NCBI GenBank assembly: GCA_963798805.1 | Contig: CAWCVC010000002.1 | Coordinates: forward strand, 434,001 to 498,000 | Direction: 5' to 3' | Length of the DNA stretch: 64,000 bases | DNA from: CAVZCK01 sp963798805 | Lineage (GTDB): Bacteria; Pseudomonadota; Alphaproteobacteria; Rhizobiales; Rhodomicrobiaceae | Shown: positions 44,644-54,221 of the stretch, one piece after another | Layout of the letters: every line of letters starts with the position of its first letter | Numbering within the stretch: the first letter of the stretch is position 1 | The notes under the pieces: model-generated | Databases searched by the model: none | What the model saw: the letters and a program-made list of their open reading frames with translations, nothing else | What the model was told of the DNA's origin: nothing | Made by a program: the position numbers and the translations under genes

Positions 44644-45364
44644 CCACCGCACTCCGGCTCACTTGGACGGAGCCCAGCTGCAGGAAAGCTTCCGAAGGTC
44701 GATGCTAGTGGAGCGAATTTGACATTTGAGTCCCGCCTGCTGCGAGCTCGCGCTCAAATGTCAAATTCAAAGCTCCACTAGAATCATGAAGTTGCTAGGG
44801 GTCCTCTTGAGTCCGGCATTTTGCTCTCGAGCGTGCCGCAAGCGGATGCAAATGCCGGAATCGGACCACTAGTATATCTCTTCAAGAGCCAAGCTGGCCG
44901 GCCTCCCGGCATGGCGCTCTTGCAAGTCGGAGACCGGCGCCATCAACCAGCATCGCCAACGACCCTACGCCAGGTCGAATGCCTGCGACAATACCCCTGC
45001 TTACGACAAGACTCTTGCTTTCGTGCGAGGGGGAAACAGGGGATCGACTAGAAAGCTGTCGGCCGGAGGGATAGGCCGCGGCGTCTTGGCTCTTCATCGC
45101 AGGGCATCCGCAAACCGCCACATATCGACAATCGCAGGACCCGTCGCGGCAAGATCTGGTGTAGGCCGAGGATATTTGCGCCAACCGTTTCCAGCCGCTG
45201 CCGGGCGCGCTAATACGCGCTGATATAGGAGCTGAGTTCCCCTTCTCGGGAGGCCATAAGGTTGGAAACTCTCATGACGCAGAAACAGCTCGCTGCGTGA
45301 CTTGCCGAATTCCCCGACATTATCGAAATGCAGGTCACCCGGGGCATCGAAGGGGTGGCGACTG
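44644..45364. other. Non-coding or decayed stretch
   Basis: About 720 bp with no intact gene. It holds the inverted repeat at 44705-44781, a second weaker foldback at about 44811-44868 (GTCCGGCATTTTGC against GCAAATGCCGG), and then sequence that leads into the histidine-kinase pseudogene. Frames are short and show no motif. Confidence 0.6.
44705..44781. repeat. MITE-like inverted repeat
   Basis: Left arm CTAGTGGAGCGAATTTGACA extended by TTTGAG, and right arm CTCAAATGTCAAATTC extended by AAAGCTCCACTAG, are inverse complements except for a 3-nt bulge. The spacer is about 22 bp. Ends are CTAG, so a CTA/TAG target duplication is possible. There is no coding capacity. Confidence 0.75.
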
Positions 45365-46309
45365 GGGTTTCAGGGGGAAATCGGCTTATTGGTTGCAGGA
45401 TCTCAGCGAACTGACTTCCCCAGGGCAGACCGAGAGGCTTCTTCTGAGCATTGCTGCAAATCAGGCTGCGATCGGGCTTCAAGAGGCACGGCTCCTGAGC
45501 GAACCGAAGCGGGTCGCCAGCGAGCTCGATGAACGTGTCGCGCAACGAACGAGAGAACTCGCCGCAGCCAACGAAGAGCTGAAAAAGTTGCCGAGCGCGG
45601 GCGGGCTCAAGAAGCCATGCATGCGAGTGAAATCAATCTCCGGCAAATCGTCGACAGCATCCCTGGGCTCGCTTGCACCATGAATCCGGCCGGTCAGGTC
45701 GAACATCTCAATCAGCAAGTGCTCGAATATTTCGGCAAGACGGCCGAGGATTGAGAGCTTGGGCGTTCAGTGATGCTGTCCATCCAGATGACCTCCCTCG
45801 CGTCACCGCCACGCTCGCGAGTTCCATCCAGACCGGACATCCCTACGACATCGAACACCGTTGCCGCCGGGCCGATGGCGTATACCGATGGTTTCAGGTT
45901 CGCGCCCTGCCTGTGCGAGACACGGACGGCGGCGGCATCACCGGCTGGTACGTCTTGCTGATCGATATCGATGATCGGAAGCGAGCTGAGGATGCCATCC
46001 GCGCGAGCGAACGCAATCCACGCCGTGACGCGGTCCGAGGGAGCGCGTCGGAGCATTGCTGTCCGAACCATGCTGTCAGACCCTGCAATGGTGTGCTGCA
46101 TCCTCGAAGATAGTGGGCAGGGTATTGATCCCAACCATCTAGCTCATCTCTTCGATAGTTTCTTCACGACCAAAGACACCGGCATGGGTTTGGGCCTGGC
46201 GATCTCGCGATCGATCATTGAAGCACATGACGGTCACATTCGAGCCGACAACAATTCCGCTCTCGGTGGAGCTCGGTTCAGTTTTGCCCTGCCTGCGAAT
46301 GGCTTGTGA
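45365..46309 (+). pseudogene. PAS-sensor histidine kinase, pseudogene
   Basis: Fragments of one kinase lie in order but in different frames. First comes a GAF-like end with a coiled coil (QAAIGLQEARLLSE, VASELDERVAQRTREL). Then a PAS part INLRQIVDSIPGLACTMNPA up to a TGA near 45754. Then the rest of the PAS/PAC (AFSDAVHPDDLPRVTATLAS and WYVLLIDIDDRKRAEDAIRA). Finally the HATPase end, LEDSGQGIDPNHLAHLFDSF and GMGLGLAISRSIIEAHDGHI. The HisKA phospho-acceptor region and the start of the ATPase domain are deleted between about 46015 and 46085. It cannot give a working kinase. Confidence 0.85.
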
Positions 46310-46592
46310 ACCCGCTGCCAACTCATACCTTGGTCTTACGAAAGGCCGATGGCGGCGCTTCGGGCTTATACCAACGTGTGAGCCGCCCAATCCTACGTAC
46401 GATTGGCCCGAAATGACGCGCCGATCATCCTCAGGATGAAGCTGGCTGACGGACTGCATCAGGGTCGTCGCCGAGCAGGCGCAGCTTTCTCGCCATCTCG
46501 GCAGCCATAGGCGGCGCCAGCGTGCTCCCCACGCATCTACCGCAGCAGGCGAGGCAACTCGCAGCCAATCATCGAACCAGGGAGATAAGCCG

Positions 46593-47642
46593 ATGGAGAC
46601 GACCACGACCGACGCAATCCGCACCTTCTCCATCAATTTCCCGGACGAGGCGCTCGCCGACCTGCGCCGTCGCGTCGCCGCGACCCGCTGGCCGGAACGG
46701 GAAACCGTCCCGGATGAGACGCAAGGCGTGCGGCTGGCGACCATCCAGGCGCTCGCGCGCTATTGGGCGACCGAGCACGACTGGCGCAAGGTCGAGGCCC
46801 AGCTCAATGCGTTGCCGCAGTTCATCACCCAGATCGACGGACTCGACATTCATTTCATCCACGTTCGCTCGAAGCATGAAAATGCCCTGCCGATGATCGT
46901 GACGCACGGGTGGCCCGGCTCCATAATCGAGCAGCTGAAGATCATCGATCCGCTGACCGATCCCACGGCGCATGGCGCAGGGTGGCGACTGGGGCAATGC
47001 CGTCTCGGAGCTGATGGCCCTGCAGGAGCCGCCGGGCTTGCTCGGCATCCACACCAATATGGCGGCCACGGTTCCGGCCAACATCTCGAAGGCGCTCGCG
47101 TTCAACGAGGCGACGCCCGCCGACCTGACGCCGGAGGAGCGCAACGCCTGGAATCAGCTCGACTTCTTCGACAAGAAGGGGCTCGGCTACGCCATCGAGA
47201 TGAACAATCGCCCGCAGACGCTCTACGCGCTCGTCGATTCACCGGTCGGGCTGGCGGCCTGGATGCTCGACCACGACGACCGCAGCCAGAAGATGATCGC
47301 CCGCGTCTTCTACGGGAAGACGGAGGGGCTGACGAAGGACGATGTCCTCGACAACGTCACGCTCTACTGGCTGACGAACACCGCGATCTCCTCGGCGCGG
47401 CTCTACTGGGACACTGTGTGGAATGCTTCTTCGACGTGAGAGGCGTCAAGATCTCGGTCGCTGTGAGCTCCTTCGCCGACGAGATCTACCAGGCCCCGCG
47501 GAGCTGGGCGGAGCGGGCGTATCCCAAGCTGATCCATCACAACAAGCTCGACAAAGGCACGCATTTTGCGGCCTGGGAACAGCCGCAACTCTTCTGCGCC
47601 GAGATGCGAACGGCATTCAAATCGCTACGCCAATCGATCTGA
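46593..47642 (+). pseudogene. Epoxide hydrolase (EHN family), pseudogene
   Basis: The N-terminal EHN domain is intact (FSINFPDEALADLRRRVAAT, HGWPGSIIEQLKIIDPL). At 46975-46980 the frame jumps to AQGGDWGNAVSELMAL, which carries the nucleophile Asp; about 50 residues that family members have between these points are missing. The frame runs to a TGA near 47439 and shifts again to FFDVRGVKISVAV through WAERAYPKLIHHNKLD, the usual C-terminus with the catalytic His region (GTHFAAWEQP). Two frame changes plus an internal deletion mean it is non-functional. It follows the kinase pseudogene. Confidence 0.88.
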
Positions 47643-47823
47643 GGTCTGCGGCTCGGGCTCATGCCACGTTTCATCACAAGTTGAGCGAGGCTGCGGGGGC
47701 GCTCCGATCGCAAGTCGGGCTTTGCGGATGCCGGCAACCAAGGCCCATAATGGATCTGTGGGGCCGCCGCTCATTCATGCGCGTTGGGGCCCCTAAGAAT
47801 CCAACGCAGATTCTACCGCCTGG

Positions 47824-48174
47824 CTAGAGGCCTATCAACGCCAGTGCTACGACACCGGCCATCAGACACCATCCGAGATGCCGCCCGCGCGTGGCGACGG
47901 CATTCCCGATTGCGGCATAGCTATACACGACAACGGCCACCGCGATGATCCAATGACGCGCCGTCTCCGAGCCGAAGGCAGGCGCGGCAATCAGCAGGAG
48001 GCCGATGCCGATCCAGTCGAGAGTGCTGGCCTGCCAGATCATCCGCAGCAGGCCCCGCACACGTCGAGGCTCCACGCGCGATCTGGCGAACACTTGCAAC
48101 TCGCCGATGGCTCCGTGAGCGATCGCGACAACAATAGCCAACACACCGGCGGCTTGAAGCGCAACATCTCGCAT
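47824..48174 (-). CDS. Small four-helix membrane protein
   Basis: A 116-residue protein with about four membrane segments (ALQAAGVLAIVVAIAHG, LDWIGIGLLLIAAPAFG, HWIIAVAVVVYSYAAIG, GWCLMAGVVALALIGL). I do not recognise the family. ATG 48174 is 7 nt after GGAGG. It is divergent from a TetR-family regulator with two inverted repeats in the 83-bp gap; one overlaps its ribosome site, so repression by that TetR protein is likely. Confidence 0.75.
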   Translation of the reverse strand: MRDVALQAAGVLAIVVAIAHGAIGELQVFARSRVEPRRVRGLLRMIWQASTLDWIGIGLLLIAAPAFGSETARHWIIAVAVVVYSYAAIGNAVATRGRHLGWCLMAGVVALALIGL

Positions 48175-48183
48175 CGGTCGCCT

Positions 48184-48201
48184 CCATACATATCTGTATG
48201 G
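48184..48201. promoter_or_regulatory. TetR-type operator, site 1
   Basis: CCATACA-TATC-TGTATGG, perfect 7-bp arms with a 4-nt spacer. It overlaps the Shine-Dalgarno of the membrane protein gene. An overlapping match GTATGGT-AAG-ACCATAC runs to 48212. Confidence 0.7.
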
Positions 48202-48230
48202 TAAGACCATACCCGGCCCATTGCAGATGT

Positions 48231-48248
48231 CAATACACTCCTGTATGG
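48231..48248. promoter_or_regulatory. TetR-type operator, site 2
   Basis: CAATACA-CTCC-TGTATGG has the same layout and half-site sequence as site 1 with one mismatch. It ends 9 nt before the TetR start codon, as expected for an autorepressor. Confidence 0.7.
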
Positions 48249-48257
48249 TCTGGCCTC

Positions 48258-48911
48258 ATGACCAGGCGACTGAGCGCACAAGACTGGATCGAGTTCGCCC
48301 TGAGAACGCTCATGAGCGAAGGCTTCGATGCCCTGAAAGCGGATGTTCTGGCGCGCAAGCTCGGTGTCTCGCGCGGCAGCTTCTATTGGCACTTCAACGA
48401 CCTTGGCGCTTTCCATGTCCGTGTGATCGAGCATTGGAGACAAACCGCGACCGAAGCGATCATTGCTGATCTTGAGCAGCACGCCTTGCCGGAACGACGC
48501 CTCGATGCGCTTCTCTTTCGTGCGTTCGGACACGACAACGTCCTGGAAATCCGTATGCGTGCCTGGGCGGACCACAATGCCGAGGCAGCGCGAGCCATAA
48601 AGGACATCGACCGGCGACGGCGGGCGTATATCGAGCGGCTCCTCGTAAAAGCTGGCATCCCGGCATCGCTGGCGAAAACGCGGGCACAGCTGCTGTATTG
48701 GACCTATCTCGGGGCTGCATTGAGTTGGAGCAGGCTCACCGGTAAGCCGCTCGATCAGATCGTCGCTGGGCTCAAACTGATTGGATTGGGAACGCCGCCG
48801 GCGCTCCTGCCGTCGTCAAAGATGGCAGTCGGCGCTGGCTATGACCGCGCCAGGGCGAATAGCAAGGCAGATGTCAGCAGCAAGGACAGACGCAAGGGGC
48901 GTGCGGAATAA
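48258..48911 (+). CDS. TetR-family transcriptional regulator
   Basis: A 217-residue regulator. The N-terminal HTH covers about residues 5-52 (AQDWIEFALRTLMSEGFDAL, then VLARKLGVSRGSFYWHFNDL), and the rest is the helical ligand and dimer domain. It likely represses itself and the divergent membrane protein through the two operators between them. The C-terminal ~25 residues are polar and low-complexity (SKADVSSKDRRKGR). The ATG at 48258 is preferred over the upstream start at 48198, which lies within the operator. Confidence 0.92.
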   Translation: MTRRLSAQDWIEFALRTLMSEGFDALKADVLARKLGVSRGSFYWHFNDLGAFHVRVIEHWRQTATEAIIADLEQHALPERRLDALLFRAFGHDNVLEIRMRAWADHNAEAARAIKDIDRRRRAYIERLLVKAGIPASLAKTRAQLLYWTYLGAALSWSRLTGKPLDQIVAGLKLIGLGTPPALLPSSKMAVGAGYDRARANSKADVSSKDRRKGRAE

Positions 48912-49131
48912 GAATCCGTGTGCGTTTTTGGCGGTTGCCGAGATCCGGCGGCAGCAATTCCCGCTTGCTTCGCCGGGGCGGCTTGCCAACGTCTCTCATA
49001 TCGTCGATATGGAGGTCGATCAGGGTCTCAAATGCAGTTTTCTCGCTGATCCGCGCGGCCCTGGCGCCCTTGCCGGAAGTCACGAAAGTGTGCACATTCG
49101 CCTTTTGACCCCTGAATTTACGCGAAAATCG

Positions 49132-50136
49132 ATGCAATCTCAAAGACATAGATTCTGCATTGCGCCGATGATGGAGTGGACGGACCGGCATTGCCGCTAC
49201 TTCCACCGCCAACTTTCGCACCATGCCCGGCTCTATACGGAGATGGTCACCGCGCCGGCGATCATTCACGGCAAGCGCGAAAAGCTCCTCAGCTTCGACC
49301 CGAAAGAGCATCCCGTGGCCCTGCAGATCGGCGGCAGCGATCCGCGCGAGCTGGCCGAGGCGGCCGCGATCGGCGAGTCCTTCGGCTATGACGAGATCAA
49401 TCTCAATATCGGCTGCCCGTCCGACCGGGTGCAGGCGGGGCGGTTCGGCGCCTGCCTGATGGCCGAGCCGCAACTGGTGGCCGACTGCGTCGCTGCCATG
49501 CGCAATGCCGTGAGCCTGCCGGTGACGGTGAAATGCCGGATCGGCATCGACGACCAGGACAGCGAGGCCGATTTCGCGCGTTTCATCGAAATCGTCGCCG
49601 CCGCAGGCTGCCACACCTTCATCGTCCACGCCCGCAAAGCCTGGCTGAACGGTCTCAGTCCGAAGCAGAACCGCGATGTGCCCCCGCTCGACTATGGGCG
49701 CATCTACCGGCTCAAGGCGGCGCGGCCCGACCTGGCCATCGTCGTCAATGGCGGCATCGCCGCGCTCGACGAGGCCGAAGCGCATCTTGCCCATGTCGAC
49801 GGCGTCATGCTGGGGCGGGCGGCCTATCAGAACCCGGCGCTGCTGCTCGCGGTCGATGAGCGGTTCTTCGGCGGACCGCATCGTGGAATGCATCCGTCCG
49901 CCTCGATCATGCGCATGGTGCCCTATATCGAGCGTGAGCTGGCGCGCGGCGAGAAGCTTTCCTCGATCACCCGCCATATGCTCGGGCTCGTCCAGGGCCT
50001 GCCCGGCGCGCGCGCCTTCCGCCGGCATCTTACGGAGGGCGCGATCAAGCCGGGCGCGGGCATCGAGGTGGTTTTCGAAGCCCTGCGCCAGCTGCGGCTC
50101 GACACGATCGAAGCAATCCCGCAAGCCGCCGAATAG
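49132..50136 (+). CDS. dusA: tRNA-dihydrouridine(20/20a) synthase DusA
   Basis: Reduces U20/U20a in the D-loop of tRNA with FMN and NADPH. The 334-residue length is normal. Markers are CIAPMMEWTDRHCRYFHRQL at the N-terminus, EINLNIGCPSDRVQAG and the catalytic Cys in FGACLM, then FIVHARKAWLNGLSPKQNR, which is typical for the A subfamily. The open frame extends upstream to 48781 inside the TetR gene, but the ATG at 49132 starts directly before the FMN-barrel. It abuts the ICMT-like gene tail to tail with no spacer. Confidence 0.96.
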   Translation: MQSQRHRFCIAPMMEWTDRHCRYFHRQLSHHARLYTEMVTAPAIIHGKREKLLSFDPKEHPVALQIGGSDPRELAEAAAIGESFGYDEINLNIGCPSDRVQAGRFGACLMAEPQLVADCVAAMRNAVSLPVTVKCRIGIDDQDSEADFARFIEIVAAAGCHTFIVHARKAWLNGLSPKQNRDVPPLDYGRIYRLKAARPDLAIVVNGGIAALDEAEAHLAHVDGVMLGRAAYQNPALLLAVDERFFGGPHRGMHPSASIMRMVPYIERELARGEKLSSITRHMLGLVQGLPGARAFRRHLTEGAIKPGAGIEVVFEALRQLRLDTIEAIPQAAE

Positions 50137-50724
50137 TCAGCGCTCCGCGGCGACCGGCTTCTCGAAGAGCTTCGGCAGGCTTAGAAAGCGCGGCGTCCGC
50201 CGCCTGTAGGCTTCATAGCTCGCACCATAGGCGCGGGCGAGCCAGGGCTCCTCGGCAAGGGGAAGCAGCAGATAGACGCCGATCGCCAGCGCGCAGAGCG
50301 TAATGACCTCGACCGTGCCGACGGCGATAGCGAGGCCGAGAAAGCCGGCGATCGAGGCGACATATTGCGGATTGCGGCTGTAGCGGTAGAGGCCGGAGGT
50401 CACGAGCCTTTCATCGGCGCCATAGGTATTGTCGATGCCGAGATCGAAATAGCCGTAGACGGTGACGCCGAAGCCGGCGAGGGCGAGCGGCACGCCGATG
50501 GCTGCGTCCCAGCCGTAGCCGGGCCCTTCCGCAAATTCCCAGAGACCGAGAAGGATAGTGAGGCTCAAGCCGCCACGAAACAACGGCCAGAAGGTGTAGC
50601 TTTGCCAGCTTCCCTGATGCGGGGTCGGCCAGAGTTTCAGGACATCAGTGAACGCTGTGAGAATGAGAAGGCTGTTGAGGGCGGCGAGCGCGGCAAACGC
50701 CGTTGCGAAAATCGCCAAAGTCAT
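50137..50724 (-). CDS. ICMT/PEMT-like membrane methyltransferase
   Basis: A 195-residue integral membrane protein with about five segments. The C-terminal part shows the signature of isoprenylcysteine carboxyl methyltransferase-like proteins: LVTSGLYRYSRNPQYVASIA, then EEPWLARAYGASYEAYRRRT near the end. In bacteria such proteins are mostly uncharacterised S-adenosylmethionine enzymes acting on lipophilic thiols or lipids. ATG 50724 is 7 nt after AAGGCG. An upstream TTG at 50799 would extend it. Confidence 0.8.
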   Translation of the reverse strand: MTLAIFATAFAALAALNSLLILTAFTDVLKLWPTPHQGSWQSYTFWPLFRGGLSLTILLGLWEFAEGPGYGWDAAIGVPLALAGFGVTVYGYFDLGIDNTYGADERLVTSGLYRYSRNPQYVASIAGFLGLAIAVGTVEVITLCALAIGVYLLLPLAEEPWLARAYGASYEAYRRRTPRFLSLPKLFEKPVAAER

Positions 50725-50812
50725 TCGAGCGCCTTGTCGGATGTTCAGCAGATCGATCGTTTCCGACAATAGCGCAAGCGGATGAAGGATTTTTGTCAAC
50801 TCTCCGGGTCAG

Positions 50813-51775
50813 TCATCGTGAGGCAAACCGTTCTCCCGCCTCGACGATCTCATGGATGATGCCGGCTTCCGTCATCGCGTGGCCGGCGTCCGGCGCGATG
50901 CGCAGATCGGCCTCCGGCCAGGCGGTCTTGAGGTCCCACGCATTGCGCATGGGCGTGACCACGTCATAGCGCCCATGGATGATGACGCCGGGGATCTGGC
51001 GGATCCTGCCGATGTCGCGCAGGAGCTGGCCGTCGCATTCGAAGAAGCCGGCATTGACGAAATAGTGCAACTCGATGCGGGCGAAGGCCAGGGCGTAGGT
51101 CTCATCGCGGAACTTGCTGATGCGGTCCGGATCGAGGAGCAGCGACAGGGTCGTGCCCTCCCAGCCGCTCCAGGCGCGCGCGGCCTCGCGCTGGGCGGCT
51201 CTGTCGCCGCCGGAGAGCCGGCGGTGATAGGCGGCGATGAGGTCGCCGCGCTCCTCGGGCGGGATGGGCCGCAGATAGTCCTCGAAGGCGTCGGGGAAGA
51301 TCCAGCTGCAGCCCTCTTGATAGAACCACAGGAGCTCGGCGCGCCGCAGCAGGAAGATGCCCCGCAGGATCAGCTCGGAGACACGCTCCGGATGGGTCTC
51401 GGCATAGGCGAGCGCGAGCGTCGAGCCCCAGGAGCCGCCGCAAAGCTGCCAGCGCTCGATGCCGAGACGGGTGCGCAGCGCCTCCATATCGGCGACGAGA
51501 TGCCAGGTGGTGTTGTCCTCGAGCGAGGCGTGCGGCGTCGAGCGGCCGCAGCCGCGCTGGTCGAACAGCACGATCCGGTAGCGCGCCGGATCGTGATAGC
51601 GCCGCATGGTCGGGTTCGAGCCGCCGCCCGGTCCGCCATGCACCATCAGCACCGGCTTGCCTTCGGGATTGCCGCATTCCTCGTAATAGATGCGGTGCAG
51701 ATCGGACACGGCGAGCGTGCCGCTGCGGTAGGGGCGGATGTCCGGGAACAGGTCCCTTCGGGCGGATTGAACCAT
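50813..51775 (-). CDS. pip: Proline iminopeptidase
   Basis: Removes N-terminal proline from peptides. This is a 320-residue alpha/beta hydrolase of family S33. The oxyanion-loop motif is HGGPGGG (46-52), the nucleophile is Ser115 in GGSWGS, the acid is probably Asp in GRYDVVTP, and the His is in DAGHAM near the C-terminus. The N-terminus DLFPDIRPYRSGTLAVSDLH is typical of the Xanthomonas-type enzymes. There is no signal peptide. Neighbours are unrelated. Confidence 0.95.
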   Translation of the reverse strand: MVQSARRDLFPDIRPYRSGTLAVSDLHRIYYEECGNPEGKPVLMVHGGPGGGSNPTMRRYHDPARYRIVLFDQRGCGRSTPHASLEDNTTWHLVADMEALRTRLGIERWQLCGGSWGSTLALAYAETHPERVSELILRGIFLLRRAELLWFYQEGCSWIFPDAFEDYLRPIPPEERGDLIAAYHRRLSGGDRAAQREAARAWSGWEGTTLSLLLDPDRISKFRDETYALAFARIELHYFVNAGFFECDGQLLRDIGRIRQIPGVIIHGRYDVVTPMRNAWDLKTAWPEADLRIAPDAGHAMTEAGIIHEIVEAGERFASR

Positions 51776-51826
51776 CGCAGTCTCGTCCTGCTCGCCTTCG
51801 TTTGAGCCGGGGCCAAAGAGCCGGAA

Positions 51827-53668
51827 TCAGGGTTTCAGCGCCTTGCCGCGCGCGGCGAGGCGGGTCAGCCGGGCATGCACCGTCTCCCCGCTCGGGACGC
51901 GCATTTCATCGACGATTTCAAGCGTTGCCGTGCCTGGCCTGGGCGGAATCAGGCTGCCGGCGAAAGCCGCGATTGCGGAAACCGGAACCCCGAGCAGCGC
52001 CGCCGTCAGTCCGTCGACGCCGAGCATGGGATGAGCGTCGCTCACCAGGATGCAGGCGGCGGTCACGGCAAAGCCTGCCGCGATGCCGAACAGGCCGCCG
52101 AGGACGGTCAGCCCGCGCCACCAGATCGCCATGGCGAGCGGCGCAAAGAAGCTGCCGGCGCAGAGTGAGGCCGCCCAGATCATCAGACGCAAAGGGTCGA
52201 GATCCTCACGGCTCGCCACCGAGACGGCGGCCGCCGCGAATGCGATCATGGCGATGCGGGCGACCAGGAGCCGCCGCGAGGGGGAGGCGGAACGGTGGAA
52301 GACGTAATAAACGTCGTTGCTGAGGGCCGTGCCGAGCGAGACGAGCTGGCCGCCTGCGGCCGCGAGCACGGCAGCGATGGCCGCCGCTCCGACGACGCCG
52401 ACCAGCACGAAGGGGAATTGGTTGATGACCGGCAGCATCAGGGCCACCGTGTCGCGGTTGAACAGCACCTTGGCGCTGCCGAGCGCGGGATCGAGCGGAT
52501 TGGCCGACAGCGTGATGAGGCCGAGCTGCGACAGGAGATTCGCCCAGTCCGGGATCTGTGCCGCCGGCAGCCCGAGAAGTTGCTTCGTCACCTGAAATTT
52601 GGCAAATGCCGCATAGGCCGGAATCGTGAGCACGATCAGGCCGACGAGCAGGGCAGCCCAGCCGAAGGATTTGCGCACGCCCGAGACGCTCGGCGGCGTG
52701 CTGAGCCGCGCGATCTGCGCCGGAAGGACGGCGGTGCCCAGCATGATGCAGAGAGTCAGTGCAAGAAAATCCCCGGCGCTCAGGGACTGAAACAGCACGG
52801 CGAAATTATGCGTGATCGGCGCCGGATCGGCTGTCGGCAGCGCGCTGGAGAGCGGCGCGGCGCTTTCCGCGATCAGCCCATGCTGAGCTTCGAGCTGCGC
52901 GGTCTCCTTCAGGATGCCGCCATAGGCGAGCTGGGGCAGGGGGAGGTTCGTCACCATCACCGAGATGGCGACGAGCGGAATGCTGATGCCGAGCACCACG
53001 ACGATGAACTGCGCGCACTGAGTCCAGGTCAGCGAGCGCATGCCGCCGAAAATCACGGTAAGAATGAGAAAGGCGGCGCCGATCTCGAGCAGGAATTGCG
53101 GCCTGATATCGAGGAAGATGCCGGCGACAAGCTCGCCGATGCGGAATTCGGCGACGAGCAGCATCAGCACCGGCGGGAACAGCGCCAGCGCGGCAACGAG
53201 CCGGAGCACGCTGCTGGAGAAGCGGATGCCGAAGAAGCCGGGCAGGGTGTAGGCGCCGGCCTTGCGCAGATAGGGTGCGAACAGCACCGAGCCGACGCCG
53301 AGGCCGGCGATCCAGCCGAGCGGGATCGGCAGCGCGTCATAGCCGATGAAGAAGAAGCTGCCGATCAGCCCCATCAGCCCGGCGCCGCTGATGAGATTGG
53401 CCGAAAGCGCAAAGCCGTTATAGAGCGGCGGCACGCGCTGGCCGGAGATGAAGAAATCCTCCACGCTGGCGGTGCGCACCATGATGCCGATGCCGGCATA
53501 GAACAGCAGCGGCAGGATGATGATGAGCTGACTGATCCAGTTCCGGTCGAGCCCGAGCTGCTCCAGGATGATCAGCATCAGAACGAGGCTGGCGAAGGCA
53601 CTCGTGAAGATGCCGAAGCTGGTGCCAAGGCGCGGATTGACCGAAGGATAGCTGGTATTCAAGGACAT
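51827..53668 (-). CDS. Sodium:solute symporter (SSS/SLC5 family)
   Basis: A 613-residue membrane protein with about 13 helices. SSS features are ISGAGLMGLIGSFFFIGYDA, VFGGMRSLTWTQCAQFIVVV and the conserved GWAALLVGL and ALAAAGGQLVSLGTALSNDV regions. It belongs to the branch annotated VC_2705-like, which takes up monocarboxylates and pairs with a small membrane subunit, encoded 59 nt upstream. Proximity to CrbR/CrbS genes suggests acetate or a similar organic acid as substrate, an inference from context. Confidence 0.9.
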   Translation of the reverse strand: MSLNTSYPSVNPRLGTSFGIFTSAFASLVLMLIILEQLGLDRNWISQLIIILPLLFYAGIGIMVRTASVEDFFISGQRVPPLYNGFALSANLISGAGLMGLIGSFFFIGYDALPIPLGWIAGLGVGSVLFAPYLRKAGAYTLPGFFGIRFSSSVLRLVAALALFPPVLMLLVAEFRIGELVAGIFLDIRPQFLLEIGAAFLILTVIFGGMRSLTWTQCAQFIVVVLGISIPLVAISVMVTNLPLPQLAYGGILKETAQLEAQHGLIAESAAPLSSALPTADPAPITHNFAVLFQSLSAGDFLALTLCIMLGTAVLPAQIARLSTPPSVSGVRKSFGWAALLVGLIVLTIPAYAAFAKFQVTKQLLGLPAAQIPDWANLLSQLGLITLSANPLDPALGSAKVLFNRDTVALMLPVINQFPFVLVGVVGAAAIAAVLAAAGGQLVSLGTALSNDVYYVFHRSASPSRRLLVARIAMIAFAAAAVSVASREDLDPLRLMIWAASLCAGSFFAPLAMAIWWRGLTVLGGLFGIAAGFAVTAACILVSDAHPMLGVDGLTAALLGVPVSAIAAFAGSLIPPRPGTATLEIVDEMRVPSGETVHARLTRLAARGKALKP

Positions 53669-53727
53669 CGAGGTGCGGCCTGTGCGCGATTGGAATGGCG
53701 GGCCGGACGTCCGCCCCGATTTGCGAG

Positions 53728-53988
53728 TTAGAGCTCGTTGGTCAGGCCGTAACGGCGGTCCAGACTGTCCTGGCGCGCGGCTGCCCAGTAGATAACGGCG
53801 ATGATGCCGATGACGCTCGCATGGGCGACCAGAAACAGCCCGAGCGGGAATCTCAGGAAGGAGTAGCCATTCAGCAACGGGGCGGCAAGGGGCAGGATGA
53901 GCGCAAGGAAGGCAAAAAGCGCGAGCGTGATGGCGACCAGCCTGAGCGAGCGGCTCCCATGGCGCCGGCGTTGTTCCTCATCGATCAT
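53728..53988 (-). CDS. Symporter small subunit (DUF4212-like)
   Basis: An 86-residue protein with two membrane segments (LRLVAITLALFAFLALILPL and FPLGLFLVAHASVIGIIAVI), ending in YWAAARQDSLDRRYG. The FPLGLF...A motif followed by the charged LDRRYG tail marks the small partner of SSS symporters. ATG 53988 lies after GAGGTG; the frame further upstream is not protein-like. It is co-transcribed with the symporter. Confidence 0.85.
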   Translation of the reverse strand: MIDEEQRRRHGSRSLRLVAITLALFAFLALILPLAAPLLNGYSFLRFPLGLFLVAHASVIGIIAVIYWAAARQDSLDRRYGLTNEL

Positions 53989-54221
53989 GGTCACCTCGGT
54001 TTCCTGGAGAGCGGCGCATTCTGGCACGCGTCCCCCGCCCCAAGCAAAAGCACGGCCGAGGCGGCGAGACAAGGCCAAGTGTCGCCCATTTGTCAACGCG
54101 ACACTGCCGCTTATGGTAAAATCAAGGCAATGACTTGGCCTCTGCGTCAAAAACACGTTAAGGCTTTGGCGGGCGGGCTCCCATATTATACTTTAGTCAG
54201 AGGCTGACCACGAAAACCCGA

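Noticed and set aside
48781..49131. N-terminal extension of dusA to 48781
   Set aside because: It lies largely within the TetR gene and adds 117 residues not found in DusA proteins.
52295..53731. 478-codon plus-strand frame opposite the symporter
   Set aside because: Its Glu/Arg/Gln-rich sequence is the antisense of membrane helices.
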